From contig JAIWNE010000008.1 of the NCBI GenBank assembly GCA_025331445.1, positions 382,001 through 446,000 of the forward strand: a stretch of 64,000 nucleotides of DNA. The letters run 5' to 3'. Source of the DNA: Blakeslea trispora (lineage: Eukaryota; Mucoromycota; Mucoromycetes; Mucorales; Choanephoraceae). Made by a program: the position numbers and the translations under genes. This document shows positions 11,722 to 23,093 of the stretch, piece by piece (within the stretch, counting starts at the first letter, position 1; each line of letters opens with the position of its first letter). The notes below the pieces were generated by a model. It saw only the letters and a list, made by a program, of their open reading frames with translations, ran no database searches and was not told the DNA's origin.

Positions 11722-13386
11722 GCAGCCAACGCGTCTATCGAAAAGATGTCATTCACGCCGGTCTCTCTTGCAACTGTGCATTACTGAAGAAACAGTAACG
11801 AGCTGCCTCAGTCTGTGCGATAGCAAGAATCACCTTGCCCTTGAAGAGAAAAAAAGAGAAAAAAAGATAGGGCGGATTTTTTTTTCCTCTATATGAAAAG
11901 TGCCTCCCCCTCCATGCTTTCTCAAAAGCAGTCATACTGATGACGTAGCACATCACTCAACATCTATTGTTGGTTTCTTTCTTTCTTTTTTCTCTCTCTT
12001 TCTTTAAATAGTTGAGACAATAGAGAGTAAAGGGGAATCGACAATATGAAAGAGCTTGCTTTATTATGCAGCTAATGACTTTGGATATAGAACTCCTCTA
12101 CAATTGCAGTAACACATAGCCAACACCGAAATCATGAAATTACGCGGAGCAAGAAAGGAAAAGGAAAGAAAAAAAGGTACTTCTAGCCGAGACCTCGTTA
12201 TGTTCAAAAATGAATAAAAGCATAGTTGGAACGAACAACACAAGACAAGCCAAGTTAGCCAGTCATGCTTGTCACTACAGTAACTGAGTATTTATGAGAA
12301 GACACACACTCAATCTCAAAGTATTGATTGGTGGCTTATCCGCCAAATCTAAAGCATCAAATAAATGCTGATACCCCTTTGAGCCAGTTGTTAGGAAAAG
12401 AAAGAAAGAAAGAAAGAAGAATCAGTGCTGGATAATAACATCTGAACGAAATGGTTACATCTCGTTTGATTCACTCTGAGAAAAAAGAAAGAGAGATGAA
12501 TTGTTGTCTCCAATGAAGATCTGGATCCAAGCACTGTGTAACTTTGTTTTCTTGTTCTTTTTTAATGTTTGGGCTCTGAGATAGCTGTCAAGATGGCTTT
12601 TCTCTTGAGAGAAAGACATATGCTGTACTTTTAGAATTGGAAGCACCAAGGATTTACTTATCTGCTTGTGAGGATTAGCTGTGTTTGATTTGCAGGGTTG
12701 AGATACTATTGCTGTATACTAGTGTTCCCTTTATATTGACATTCTGCACTATAAGCAATGATTTATAAAAATGCTGTATATCCCTATTAGAGAGGCTGTT
12801 ATGTAGTATTTATTTTTGGTTATTATTGTTTTTAATGCGAACTTTCCAATGTGCTTGTGTTTCTGGTTTTAAAGTGTATTTTGTTTGGCTCCAAAAATAT
12901 CAGAATTCTGTCTCATTGTCTTCATTTGGCTGTCAAGCATGCTTTAAGCAAGTTATATATGGCATTAGAGTCAAAGACTATCTCAAGACTCAATCCTCAC
13001 ACAAAGAACAGAACTTGATTGTCTCAATCATTGATTTCCTTTTTCTTTTCTTTTTTTTTTTATTTCACATATTCCTCAGAAAAAGAGCAAAAGAAAACAT
13101 ACATGCAAGCCCAAGCTAATGAAGTTACAGGATATAACTTACATAGTACCAATTACTGGTACTTTGCATTTAACGGTCTCTACTGCCTACCATTAAAGGA
13201 ATGGGTGGCTTCATCTCAGTTTCCAGTACTAGGAAGCTGTGCTTGATAGCTTCTGTGGAATCATATATATATATATATAGCCTTTTCAACCCAGATGAGT
13301 ACAAATGAAACTGCTTGTTATTCTTTTGTTTAGATGACAGCAGTACTTGCTCATTCTTCACTCTTCTTCTTCTTTTCTCGAATGCC
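11722..13386. other. Gene-poor region
   Basis: No convincing gene. It holds homopolymer and pyrimidine tracts and an (AT)n run at 13263-13279. The short open frames here lack coding character. Confidence 0.4.
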
Positions 13387-13910
13387 ATCTTTTAGGCTTA
13401 TCTGACCTGTTGGACAAGTATCACTGCAAATTAAAGAGGAGTTTGGCTGTCACAATCAAAAATAAAGGAGAGTGAATGTGGGCATGAAATAGCATGGCAT
13501 CTCTTATTTTGTTTACTTCTCAACGCCCTCTAATTTACTGATCCTATTGGTTATCACATGTTTCTTTCTTTTTACTGATAGATAAGTGAATGGAGAGATA
13601 CCAGGCTCTGATTGGATGACTGGTTTTTTTTTTTCAGTGTGTATTTGAAGTAAATAGAACGTAATGATCATTTTCTCCCTCTTTTTTTCCTCTCTCTCTC
13701 TTTATCAAAGTCAAATCAACTACATCTTGAAACTTTGTCACCCAGACAACCTCAAAGGCAAGTAACAAAATACTCTTCTTTAATAATGCTCTTATCTAAC
13801 TTGCTTTGTCGTGCATAGCCTAAAAATCTGCAATCTACGCAAGTCTATTATTGCACCAAGAGCAAAAAACGTTATCTACAAAAAAGAAGAAAATACGCGT
13901 GCCTTTCCAT

Positions 13911-13997
13911 CTACAAAACTACAAAACTACAAAACTACAAAACTACAAAACTACAAAACTACAAAACTACAAAACTACAAAACTACAAAACTACAAA
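13911..13997 (+). repeat. 8-nt tandem array (ACTACAAA)n, about 11 units
   Basis: Nearly perfect tandem octamers. The same array in copy B at 53877-53923 has about six units, so the copy number has changed since the duplication. The frame running through it is a repeat artefact. Confidence 0.95.
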
Positions 13998-14138
13998 TCT
14001 AAAAATGCTTTCAAACTCTCTACAAATCCTTTTTATTCGTTCTCTCTGCTCTCTCTCTCTTCTTCTCTTGGTGCTTCTGCCTCTACTTCAAGCTTGATGG
14101 GGGGTAAGGACAAAGACTGATGCTGCCTTTCCTGATCC

Positions 14139-14146
14139 TATATAAA
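14139..14146 (+). promoter_or_regulatory. TATA-like box TATATAAA in repeat copy A
   Basis: It stands at the upstream edge of the most conserved part of the repeat and is identical in copy B at 54067. The position would suit a promoter within an LTR or a non-coding RNA gene. Activity is inferred, not shown. Confidence 0.35.
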
Positions 14147-14406
14147 GTGGCTTACGACCGGAATCTAGTCCATTTTCGCGAACGACCCTCGTTTTCTAGT
14201 ATTGGGACTGAAGTCGGAATGACTGAGGGCAATTACGCCGCCTGATCTGTTAACACTACGAGCGTGTCCTGTAGGGATCTGGACAGAGGAAGCGGGTACA
14301 GACATACTTGTACTATTCCTCGTTAGTTGACTGGTATGGGGTTGCTAAGGATTTGGGATAGTGCGAACAGAACTGAGTCTTCTTTGGCTTATTCAAAAAA
14401 AAAAAA

Positions 14407-14426
14407 GTAAGCCAAGGAAGGCTTAC
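14407..14426 (+). other. Perfect hairpin in repeat copy A
   Basis: GTAAGCC and GGCTTAC form a seven-base-pair stem around AAGGAA. An upstream TTGGCTTA at about 14384 could pair with the same TAAGCCAA arm instead, giving two mutually exclusive hairpins around a 12-A run. The arrangement is identical in copy B (54336-54355). It could be a terminator or RNA-processing element. Confidence 0.5.
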
Positions 14427-14702
14427 CCTCTGCGTTCTTACTTTTTCTTGTCTTGCTTTGTTGTTGGTGGTGACTCTATTACTAAACAACTCAAGACTTG
14501 CCTTTGCTGATGCCTTTACTGATGCCTTGCTGGGTCCCTGCTTCTGTCTCTGATTCTGTCTCTATTTCTGCTTCCAACTGTGCCTATCCAACTGTGCCTC
14601 AATATTCTCTCCACATCTGAACTACAATTTACCATGTCAAATTGCCTTAAGAAGAGTTTTTTTATCGTGTTTAACACTTTTTCTCTTCACCCAAATAAAA
14701 AG

Positions 14703-15234
14703 TCTATTCTATATTTCACTCAGTTATAACAATCAAAAGTATTACAGCTCTTGCAACTCTGTCTCACTACATCTATTTTTCTTTCTGCTCGACTTTCTGA
14801 ACAGCCAGACTCAAGTTTCATTGTTTTTAATGCCAAAATCAAGCAATCTTTATTGTCAACATATTGAAAGACGATGATATAAAATAAAAAGGTCTTTGCA
14901 CATCATCAACAAAGCCTATCTGTAAACTTTCCTTTTTTTTTGTCAACAGTGACAATGTCTTGTTATGCTCCAACCTCAACTCTAATCATTCGAGCTATGA
15001 AGCATAGCTTACAGCTGAGACAGCGATAAGAAACATGCAGATGCTATGTACCAATCTTCAAGAATTCTCATTGATGCGTCTCGACTCAAACATTTGCAAG
15101 TGACAAACAACAGCATACTCTAATGACAGACTAGAGAAAAATAAGATTCAAACCCCCTTCTATCTCTATGTTGGGTTAACATTGTTTTCCTGTTTGTACA
15201 AAAGAACAACACTCGTAATCATTTTTATTATTGT
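14703..15234. other. Intergenic
   Basis: Gap between repeat copy A and the ILV6 stop. AT-rich, with no gene seen. Confidence 0.4.
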
Positions 15235-16443
15235 TTATCCAGGTGGGAGGCTTGTAGGATCAACGGTATCAGTGTCGTCTTCTTCTGCATCTTTTGAATA
15301 AGCGTGTTCAGTTTGAGCTCCATAATAGTCATGCACAGGAGAACGAGGCATGGCCATGACACCTATCATAATTATTAAAAAAAAAGGTTCCTTCTCTCGC
15401 CATGTGTTTTAGTCCTTACCTGTTCTTGATGCTTCAATGATTCCAAATGGCTTACAAAGTTTCATAAAAGAAGTAATACGTTCTGGTTTGGCACATATCT
15501 GAACAATGACAGAATCAGAAGAGACGTCAACTATTTTGCCTTCAAACAAGCGCGATAATTCTGTAATAGCACGTAAGTGGCTAAATGTGTCTCGAAGAGT
15601 TGCTGAAGGCGATTTCTCCAATTCATCCCTATCATCTGTCTAAAGCGTTCACAAAGAGACAAAGAAAAGGAAATGAGTCAACTTGTAACCTAATGAAAAC
15701 AATTCCGCCTTCTTTTTCTTCTTTTTTAGCCTAATTCAATTTTACCATTGTGTCTTTGTTTAGTTTTTCATCCATGTATTCAACTTTGTGAGTGTCTAAT
15801 TTGGCTGTGGGTAGCTGCTCGTGCAAGTGTTCTGGACCAAGGATAGAGACCTTGATCATCAACAATTCGCGCTCAATAATCTTGGTATTTGAGTAATCTA
15901 AAACAGCCCATACAGGTACCTTATGTGTATGTGTGTGTAAGTTTAAACGATTGTTTTTAAATTTTGCTCAGAACAAAACACATACCAAATCTTCGAGTTG
16001 CCTTCTAGCTTGCTCAATCTGAGCATCCTTCCCCTTGAATACAATAGTCATTCGACTTAGACCTTCTACTTCTGTATGAGCAGCTACCATAGATTCAATA
16101 TTGAAATTTCTACTCGCCAAGATACCCGAAATTCTGCTGATGACACCAGGCTCATTTTGGGCAAGACAGTTAAGAACATGGCGAGTGGGTCTCTGAGTAT
16201 CTTCTTCAGGCGTGTTATAGATGATGTTATAGACAGCATCCTCAATAGTAGAAGGACTATAAGCTGGAGCAAGCCCTATCTTTTTTTGACGTATATGCTT
16301 TTTAAATGAAAGCCCAGAGGTAGAAAGTACACGCACACAAATAGGCTGCCTCATACACTGGGTCTATCATATAGTTTTTAGATAAACACAAGTTGAACTC
16401 AAAGTCTACTTACAGGAATATGCTTTGCTACCAAACGAAACAT
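15235..16443 (-). CDS. ILV6: Acetolactate synthase regulatory (small) subunit, mitochondrial
   Basis: Ilv6 binds the catalytic subunit Ilv2 in mitochondria, stimulates it and confers valine feedback inhibition on the first shared step of valine, leucine and isoleucine synthesis. Start is ATG at 16441-16443 in a ten-codon first exon (MFRLVAKHIP), spliced to CMRQPICVRVLSTSG; this Arg-containing leader suits a mitochondrial presequence. The first ACT domain reads HVLNCLAQNEPGVISRISG, then LASRNFNIESM and GLSRMTIVFKG. The second half continues through RELLMIKVSILGPE and ITELSRLFEGKIVDVSSDS to KPFGIIEASRTG. The last exon has GVMAMPRSP, typical of the family end, plus an acidic tail. About 300 residues over at least five exons. 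It is divergent with DBP10, sharing a 565-bp intergenic region. Confidence 0.92.
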
Positions 16444-17008
16444 AGTATATTGTTATAAAGAAAAAAGTAGACAAAGATAAAAAAAAAAAAGATGAAAAAA
16501 AAAGAGATCTATCAAGGTATGTTGAAATTCATGCAATCGGATCTAAATCAAATGTCAGTCTATCAGCCAATAGATTGTTAGCAAAGAAGATGACTGTAAG
16601 TTACACATATCATTATTTTGAAGGAACAACTGATTGGAGATCAAACAAGTCTATCCTTTTTTAAAAGGACAACAAGCCTAACCTAATCTCCTTTTATTGT
16701 TAAATTGAATAACACTGCTTCGTATTGCGAAAAGAGAAAACTCTAGGAAAAGAAAAAAGGATATATAAGCAACAAAGGACAACACAAGAAGGAAACCACT
16801 TTTATGACTATCTCTGAACTGAATTAAAGTAAAAAAGATAACCAACATTGACTTGAAAGTATCTGCCATTAAAATAAAGTATTGTTTAGAAGTACGCCAA
16901 TAAATATTCCAATCAGTAGGCACACAAGCCACTCATAGCACGATTTTAAAACTTTCCAAATTGATTTTTTCAGGTTTTTTTTTCTGCATTTGCTTTAGTA
17001 TAGGATCG
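16444..17008. promoter_or_regulatory. Divergent intergenic region between ILV6 and DBP10
   Basis: These 565 bp separate two divergently transcribed genes and must hold both promoters. A/T homopolymers lie next to the ILV6 start. I see no certain Gcn4-like or TATA element. A pyrimidine-rich tract and TAG just before the DBP10 ATG could be a 5' UTR splice acceptor. Confidence 0.45.
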
Positions 17009-20000
17009 ATGGTTGCAAAAAAAGCATTGTCAGGCACTAAAAAGCCTTTCTCGAACAAAAAGACACCTGTTAAAAAGGAGCAAGAGCCAGCAGCTAAAAA
17101 GGAAGCCTCCAAGTCCAAGTTGAAGAAGCAAGAATTCCAGCGCAAAAAATACAACAAGGACAAAAAGAAAAAGAAGAATCAAGAAGACGATGAGGATTCT
17201 GAATTTGAAATCGTACCAGCTAACAGCACGGGCAAATCCATCATGGACAGTGACAGTGATCTAGACCGATTCAATAGCGATGATAGTGATGGCTCGGATC
17301 TCGAGCAAGATATGTTTGGTCAATTTAAAGCCAAGAAGCCAGCAGCTGTTCCTGTGGCTGCTCCTACTGCCTCTGTCAAACAACAAAAGCCTATCAACAT
17401 GAATGATAGCGAAGATGAAGAACAAGAAGAAAAGTTTATTGCTTCCGAGAATATAGCTGCCAACCGCAAAAACAAAAAGTCTGGTGGCTTTCAATCCATG
17501 GGTAAAATAGAAGAAAATAAAATGAAGATAGAAAACAGCACACTCATATCTCACACTTAAATAGGCTTAAGTAACCCAGTCTTCAAAGCAATCATTCACA
17601 AGGGTTTCAAAAGTACCTACTCCCGTTCAGCGTAAATGTATTCCGTTGATTTTGGAAGGAAACGATGTTGTGGGCATGGCCCGTACAGGTTCCGGTAAAA
17701 CTGCTGCTTTTCTGATTCCTATGCTCGAAAGACTCAAGACACACTCAGCCAAGACAGGTGCTCGTGGTCTTGTGTTGTCTCCCTCTCGTGAACTTGCTCT
17801 CCAGACCCAAAAGGTCTGTAAGGAATTGATGAAATACACAGATTTACGTAGTGGCTGTATTGTGGGTGGTGACAGTTTGGATGAACAGTTTGAAATGATT
17901 GCTTCCAACCCAGACATCTTGATTGCCACACCAGGTCGTCTTTTGCACTTGGCTGTCGAAATGAATTTGGATATGCGTACAATTGAATATGTTGTGTTTG
18001 ATGAAGCCGATCGTTTGTTTGAAATGGGTTTCGCAGTTCAATTGCATGAAATTCTTTCACGTCTACCCCCTACACGCCAAACGCTCCTCTTTTCAGCTAC
18101 TTTACCTAAAATGTTGGTTGATTTTGCCAAGGCAGGTTTACAGGAACCTACACTTGTCCGTTTGGACGTTGACACCAAAATTTCACGCGATCTTGAAATG
18201 GCTTTTTTCTCCGTTAAAGACAATGAAAAAGAAGGTGCTTTGCTTTATCTACTCAAGAATATTATCAAGCTTCCCAAGAAGACACATAACGAAGAGCCCG
18301 GCGACAACAAAAAGTTCAAAAAGACAAAAAAGAAGAACAAGGAAGAGAAGTCAGGTACAGAAGCAGACCATCAAACAATTGTATTTGCCGCCACAAAACA
18401 TCACGTCGAATATCTTGCCAATATACTTGATATTGCAGGATATCAGGTTTCCTACGTCTACGGTTCACTCGATCAGACAGCACGTAACATTCAGATCAAC
18501 CGTTTCAGAAATGGTTTGACCAACATCCTGGTTGTAACTGATGTGGCTGCTCGTGGTATCGATATTCCTATCTTGGAGAATGTCATCAACTATGATTTCT
18601 GTGGCTCTTCCAAGGTGTTTGTACATCGTGTAGGTCGTGCTGCTCGTGCTGGTCGTCGTGGTTGGGCCTATTCACTTGTGACTTCAGAAGAATTGCCTTA
18701 TGTTGTCGATCTTCATCTCTTTTTGACACGTCCTCTTGTATTGGGTGGTGAAAAGGAAGAGTACGATTATACCTCTGAATTAGTTTTGGGTGCTATGCCC
18801 AAGGATGCTTTGATTGATGATAAAGCTTGGGTAGAAGATAAGATCTCCAAGGATGCTGCTTTAGAAGGCACTTACCGTACCGCCATGAATGCATATAAGC
18901 TCTACAATCGCACCAAACCTCGTGCTTCTCCCGAGAGTTACACTAGAGCCAAAGAAGTACTAAAGAAGATGGCATACAACAACTTGCATCCTTTGGCCAT
19001 GAATGAAGAAAATCAAAGTGTGGCAGAAATCGAGCGTGTTAATATGCTGAATGCCATTAGTGGCTTCCGTCCCGCTGAAACTATTTTTGAATTCGGTGTG
19101 CGAGGTAATCGTAAGGTGACACCTGCTACCTCAATGATGCGTGAACGCCGTCAACATGTCGATAAAATCATCAGCGCTCACAAGACAAAGACACAAGCTG
19201 AAGCAGATGTCATTAATCGACCTGTTGAACAACGTGACGAAAGCAAGATAGTAGAGGAGTTAGGTGGCGATGTAGAGGAGGAGGAATTAGCTAAGGCATT
19301 CAATATACCAGAAGGTAAGATAATCATTCCAGATCATTCCATAGATATTCACCATCTTGATCAAATAGATAAAAAGGCAAAGAGCTATCGTGATGAAGAA
19401 TATTACATGTCCTACACTCAAAGAGATGCCAACACTGAACGTGGTTACTCTATGAACAACGAAGGCAGCTTTATGGAGCAAGCCAGCAAGGCCCAATTGG
19501 ATTTAGTGGGTGATGATAATGATGGTATTCAAAAGAACAAGAACATGCTCCGTTGGGATGCCAAAAAGCACAAGTTTGTTAAGGGTTCGGGTATTGGTTC
19601 CGACAACAAGAAAATGATTCGTACCGAAAGTGGTGCCTTGATTTCTGCCTCTTTTAAGAGTGGCCGATTTGACGAATGGGCCAAGAAGAAGCACATTAAA
19701 CTGCCTCGTGCTGGTGAGCGTGAATTGGCTAATGCAAGCAACTTGAGTAAGAAGCGATTCCGCCACAACAAGGTAGAGGATGCTAAGCCCATAGACAAGT
19801 TCAGTTATGACTATGACAAAAAGATGAAGAAGCGAAAGATGAATGATGATGGTGAAACTGTGGATAAGAATGGCATGGGCAAGAAGCGTGTGGGTGATAT
19901 TCATACCAAGAGTGAATTGAAGAACGCCAGTCAAATCCGTAAGGATCGTATTGCTTACGAAAAGAGAAAGGCCAAATCTACTCGTCCTGGCCGCAAATCA

Positions 20001-20024
20001 AAGGGTGGCAAGGGCCGTAGATAA
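17009..20024 (+). CDS. DBP10: DBP10 (DDX54-type) DEAD-box RNA helicase, with apparent 1-bp frameshift
   Basis: Dbp10 is a nucleolar ATP-dependent RNA helicase for large-subunit rRNA assembly. ATG at 17009 opens a Lys-rich then acidic N-terminus. Exon 1 ends at 17501 and the GTAAAA...AATAG intron runs to 17564. Exon 2 shows the Q-motif region GLSNPVFKAIIHKGFK and then, one frame over, VPTPVQRKCIP. An extra A in the AAAA run at 17609-17612 separates the two. Downstream all motifs are intact in one frame: ARTGSGKTAAF (I), PSRELALQ (Ia), TPGR (Ib), DEAD (II), SAT (III), DVAARGID (V) and HRVGRAARAGR (VI). The C-terminal DBP10CT block has MLRWDAKKHKF, and a basic tail ends the protein. An acceptor at 17571 would bypass the shift but lose the conserved NPVFKAIIHKGFK. 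A homopolymer error in the assembly or a recent mutation are both possible. Confidence 0.9.
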
Positions 20025-20639
20025 ACTTTGCTTTTTCCTTCTTCTTTTTAATGTATTTCCCTTCTTAATTTAAATTTCATCGCATCGCATCTTGTAATAT
20101 ACACTCTCAAAAATTAAATGTTTATTATTGCACACAACCTTTTTTTTTTTACATATACAAAAGTTTTGTCATACTTAGCAAAGCTGGGAAATACTTTACA
20201 ACACATGCTGATCAGAATGTTTGAATTGATAAATCAATATGAGTGAATTTAGCACAATGATTTTTGAAGGGCCATCAAAACCAAATAAAGTGTGTAGGCT
20301 TGATAAATAGACAACGTGCCGCCTCTGATATGATACACCTTCAATTACTTTAAGTATATCGTCTCAAGTAACTCTATACATTGCTTTGCTATTCTAGTAT
20401 ACTCAATTACTTCTTTTCTATCCTTTGTGCCAGTCAATCACTTAATTCTCAACTTGTCTAATTTTAATTTCAATCTGTTTCAATTTTATAAATAAAATCA
20501 TCTGAATTTTAAGTTTCTAAATCACAGATTGGATGAAAAATCCCTTTAGTCAATCTGACATTTAAACAGAGCATCATTTACTTTGTTTCAGAAGCAATTT
20601 TTTTTTTCGTTTTCTTTCATTCATTCATCATTGTTGAAT
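20025..20639. other. Intergenic
   Basis: DBP10 3' region and ETR1 promoter. AT-rich with no gene seen. Confidence 0.4.
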
Positions 20640-22017
20640 ATGGGATTATTACTTCATTCGATTAGATTGCACCAACAACCAGTAAGATGGGCAATTAGAC
20701 GCGCCTATTCTGGAAAGTCAGATATCACTGCCAGTGCTATGGTTTTTGCCGATTATGGCCAGCCTTCTCAAGTTTTAAAGTAAACACGAATGATTGCAAT
20801 ATCCACCGACGTATATTCACCTGCTTCCACTCTGATTCTATAGATGGCACTCTTATCGACTTCCAGCCCTTACATCAGATACGGTTTATGTCAAGTTCCT
20901 TGCATCACCTATCAATCCAGCTGATGTGAATATGATTCAAGGCGTCTATCCCATTAAGCCTAAATTCCAAAAACTCGGTGACGAGTCTGATGAGTTGTTG
21001 GCTGTGGGTGGCAATGAAGGTTTGGCAGAAGTAGTTGCTGTAGGCGACAATGTCTCCTCGCTTAAAGTTGGCGACCAAGTTGTCATGGCTAAAAGTGGAT
21101 ATGGTACCTGGCGTACCCATGCTGCTGGCCCTGCTTCAGATTTCCAATTGCTTCCTGAAGCTGATAATGTGTCTTTGATTCAGAAGGCAACTATTTCTGT
21201 TAACCCTTGTACCGCTTATCGTATGCTTAAGGATTTTGTTGGATTGAAGAAAGGTAGACAGACTAAAGAGAGAAAGAAAGAAAAAAGGAAGAGAGTTTAA
21301 ATTTTATTATGCACATAAGGTGATTATGTAATTCAAAATGGTGGAAACAGTGCTGTTGGCCAGGCTGTCATTCAGATTGCGAAAGCATGGGGCTTGAACA
21401 CAATCAACGTTGTACGTAACAGGTAAGGTCATACAAACAAACAAGAAAAAAATATAGGTCATTTGATACATGTTATAGACCAGAAATTGATGAACTCACT
21501 CAAGAATTGAAGAACCTTGGCGCAACACATGTTGTTACAGATGATGTGCTTGGAAGTCACGACATGAGAAAGCAAATCAAGAGTTGGGTAGGCAGCCAGC
21601 CTCCTCTCCTGGGCTTGAACTGTGTTGGTGGAAAGAGTGCAACAGAAATGGCAAGATATCTTGGGTAAAACTGAACGAAGAAAAGTTTTGTTTCAGCATC
21701 TCATGTATATTCTTTTTAGTGCTGATGGACATTATGTAACTTATGGCGCCATGTCAAAGAGTCCTCTTTCTTTGCCTGCCTCTTTGCTCATCTTCAAAAA
21801 TATTCACTTCCATGGTTTCTGGGTTTCTAGATGGTCTGACATTCATAGCAAGGAAGAACGCTATGCCATGTTTGAAGACATCATTCAATTGATGAGTCAA
21901 GGAAAACTCAAGGAACCTAAATGGAATCAAGTAGAGTGGAATGAAGATACAATGAAGCGCTCTGTTGAACAAGGAATTTCAGGCTTTGCTACTGGCAAAC
22001 AAGTCGTACTTTTCTAA
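20640..22017 (+). CDS. ETR1: Mitochondrial enoyl-[acyl-carrier-protein]/trans-2-enoyl-CoA reductase (MECR/Etr1)
   Basis: This medium-chain dehydrogenase/reductase carries out the last, NADPH-dependent step of mitochondrial type II fatty acid synthesis, which supplies octanoyl-ACP for lipoic acid. Exons are 20640-20779, 20844-21253, 21320-21422, 21479-21664 and 21720-22017; all junctions keep frame and give 378 residues. The N-terminus (about 25 residues, Arg-rich, few acids) suits a mitochondrial presequence. Family motifs are [66 protein letters not shown], the nucleotide-binding [58 protein letters not shown] and [12 protein letters not shown]. The protein looks complete. Confidence 0.93.
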
Positions 22018-22763
22018 ACGTGATTTCCACCTTGTATCATTTGTACACTAATCTTATTATAAATAGTCTATGAATAGCTCGCCTACTCAAGCATTACTAC
22101 TGGCAGCTATCGCTATAAGGGCGATAGGGCTTGTTTCGAATAAAATGCATTTGAAACAAATAAATAGAAGACACCTTGACCTTCCTTTATTCTATACAGC
22201 TCAACGATAATATATATTTTTCTAGATTTGTTCTCCATTAATTTGGTAAACTTGAACTTGTTGATTGAATTGTAAGACAAATCTCTTTATACCTCTCTGA
22301 ATTATGCATATAGCCGTTGTGGCTTCATCTCCTTTTTTTTTTTGGCTCATTGTATTAAACGAATGTTTTCTGATTTTTGGTCTGTTTTGCAGCCTCTCCC
22401 ATTTTTATCCTCAATTTTTGAGAGATGGCTGACTACAGCATCAGGTCATTGTGTTCTCATATTGAACTATACATGATAACTTTTTTTTGAAAGGAACATT
22501 CTTATTCATTTGTTTTTTTTTGCCTGAGATTCATGCCAGTACTAATCAATAGCTATTTGGCTGAAAGTTATCCAAATTCTTATCACTTGCAATTGTGCTA
22601 TTTGGAAGATCCTTTTTTTTTTTGAATTCTATATGGGCGCAATTTGAAATCCATGTGTAACATTTCTCTTACAATATGCGATCTGTCTCCAGAAATGATG
22701 TATTTAATCCTCTTTCTTTTCTTCGCTCCCCTTCTTTTTTTCTTTTTAATTAAATCTATTACT
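22018..22763. other. Intergenic
   Basis: ETR1 3' region. Several T-runs; no gene seen. Confidence 0.4.
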
Positions 22764-23093
22764 ATGCAAATTGACTTGATCGCGCCTTGTCCCAAGAAAC
22801 CTGCTTCTACTGCCACAAACCATGATGAAGACTATTGTCTGCTTTCAGCAAAAAACTCTATTGACTTGGAGGATGTACAGAACGCATGCTTAGAGATTCG
22901 GCAAATCCTACACTATCAGGACAGCTCGCAAAGACACAATGAAAACTTCATTGTACGTGCTGGTAACCCTCTTATTCAAGACTCTAGCTTCGTCCCACTT
23001 CATCAGGCTCTTTCTCAACTTCATATATTCGAGGCATCAAGACGTCCCCGATCCTTAAGTATAGGAACTCCTCGCAACAGACCTATTGGTTAA
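22764..23093 (+). CDS. Small hypothetical protein, about 109 residues
   Basis: I start at the ATG at 22764, because the upstream frame is a T-rich hydrophobic stretch that looks like leader or intron sequence. The product begins MQIDLIAPCPKKP, carries an acidic-to-polar middle (NSIDLEDVQNACLEIRQIL) and ends with a basic segment (RRPRSLSIGTPRNRPIG). An upstream in-frame ATG at 22644 would add a hydrophobic N-terminal segment. Amino acid use looks coding-like, but I recognise no family. It could also be one exon of a larger gene. Confidence 0.45.
   Translation: MQIDLIAPCPKKPASTATNHDEDYCLLSAKNSIDLEDVQNACLEIRQILHYQDSSQRHNENFIVRAGNPLIQDSSFVPLHQALSQLHIFEASRRPRSLSIGTPRNRPIG

Larger units (their letters stand above)
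13387..14702 (+). repeat. Dispersed repeat copy A, about 1.3 kb (second copy at 53353-54647)
   Basis: This segment matches the segment at 53353-54647 in the same orientation, from a shared start ATCTTTTA(A/G)GCTT to a shared end near CTTTTTCTCTTCACC. The outer parts differ by many substitutions and small indels, while the part from the TATA-like TATATAAA at 14139 to about 14440 differs at only about three positions. It contains a CTACAAAA tandem array (13911-13997), a GC-richer non-coding core and a perfect hairpin. No long protein frame is shared. It could be a solo LTR or other non-autonomous element, or a duplicated non-coding RNA gene; I cannot decide from the sequence. Confidence 0.85.

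Noticed and set aside
13911..13997. Possible CRISPR-like array.
   Set aside because: Contiguous octamers without spacers in a eukaryotic genome; a simple minisatellite.
13811..14120. Plus-strand frames with repeating Lys-Leu-Gln-Asn-Tyr-Lys-Thr-Thr.
   Set aside because: Produced by the octamer array; not shared in full between the two repeat copies.
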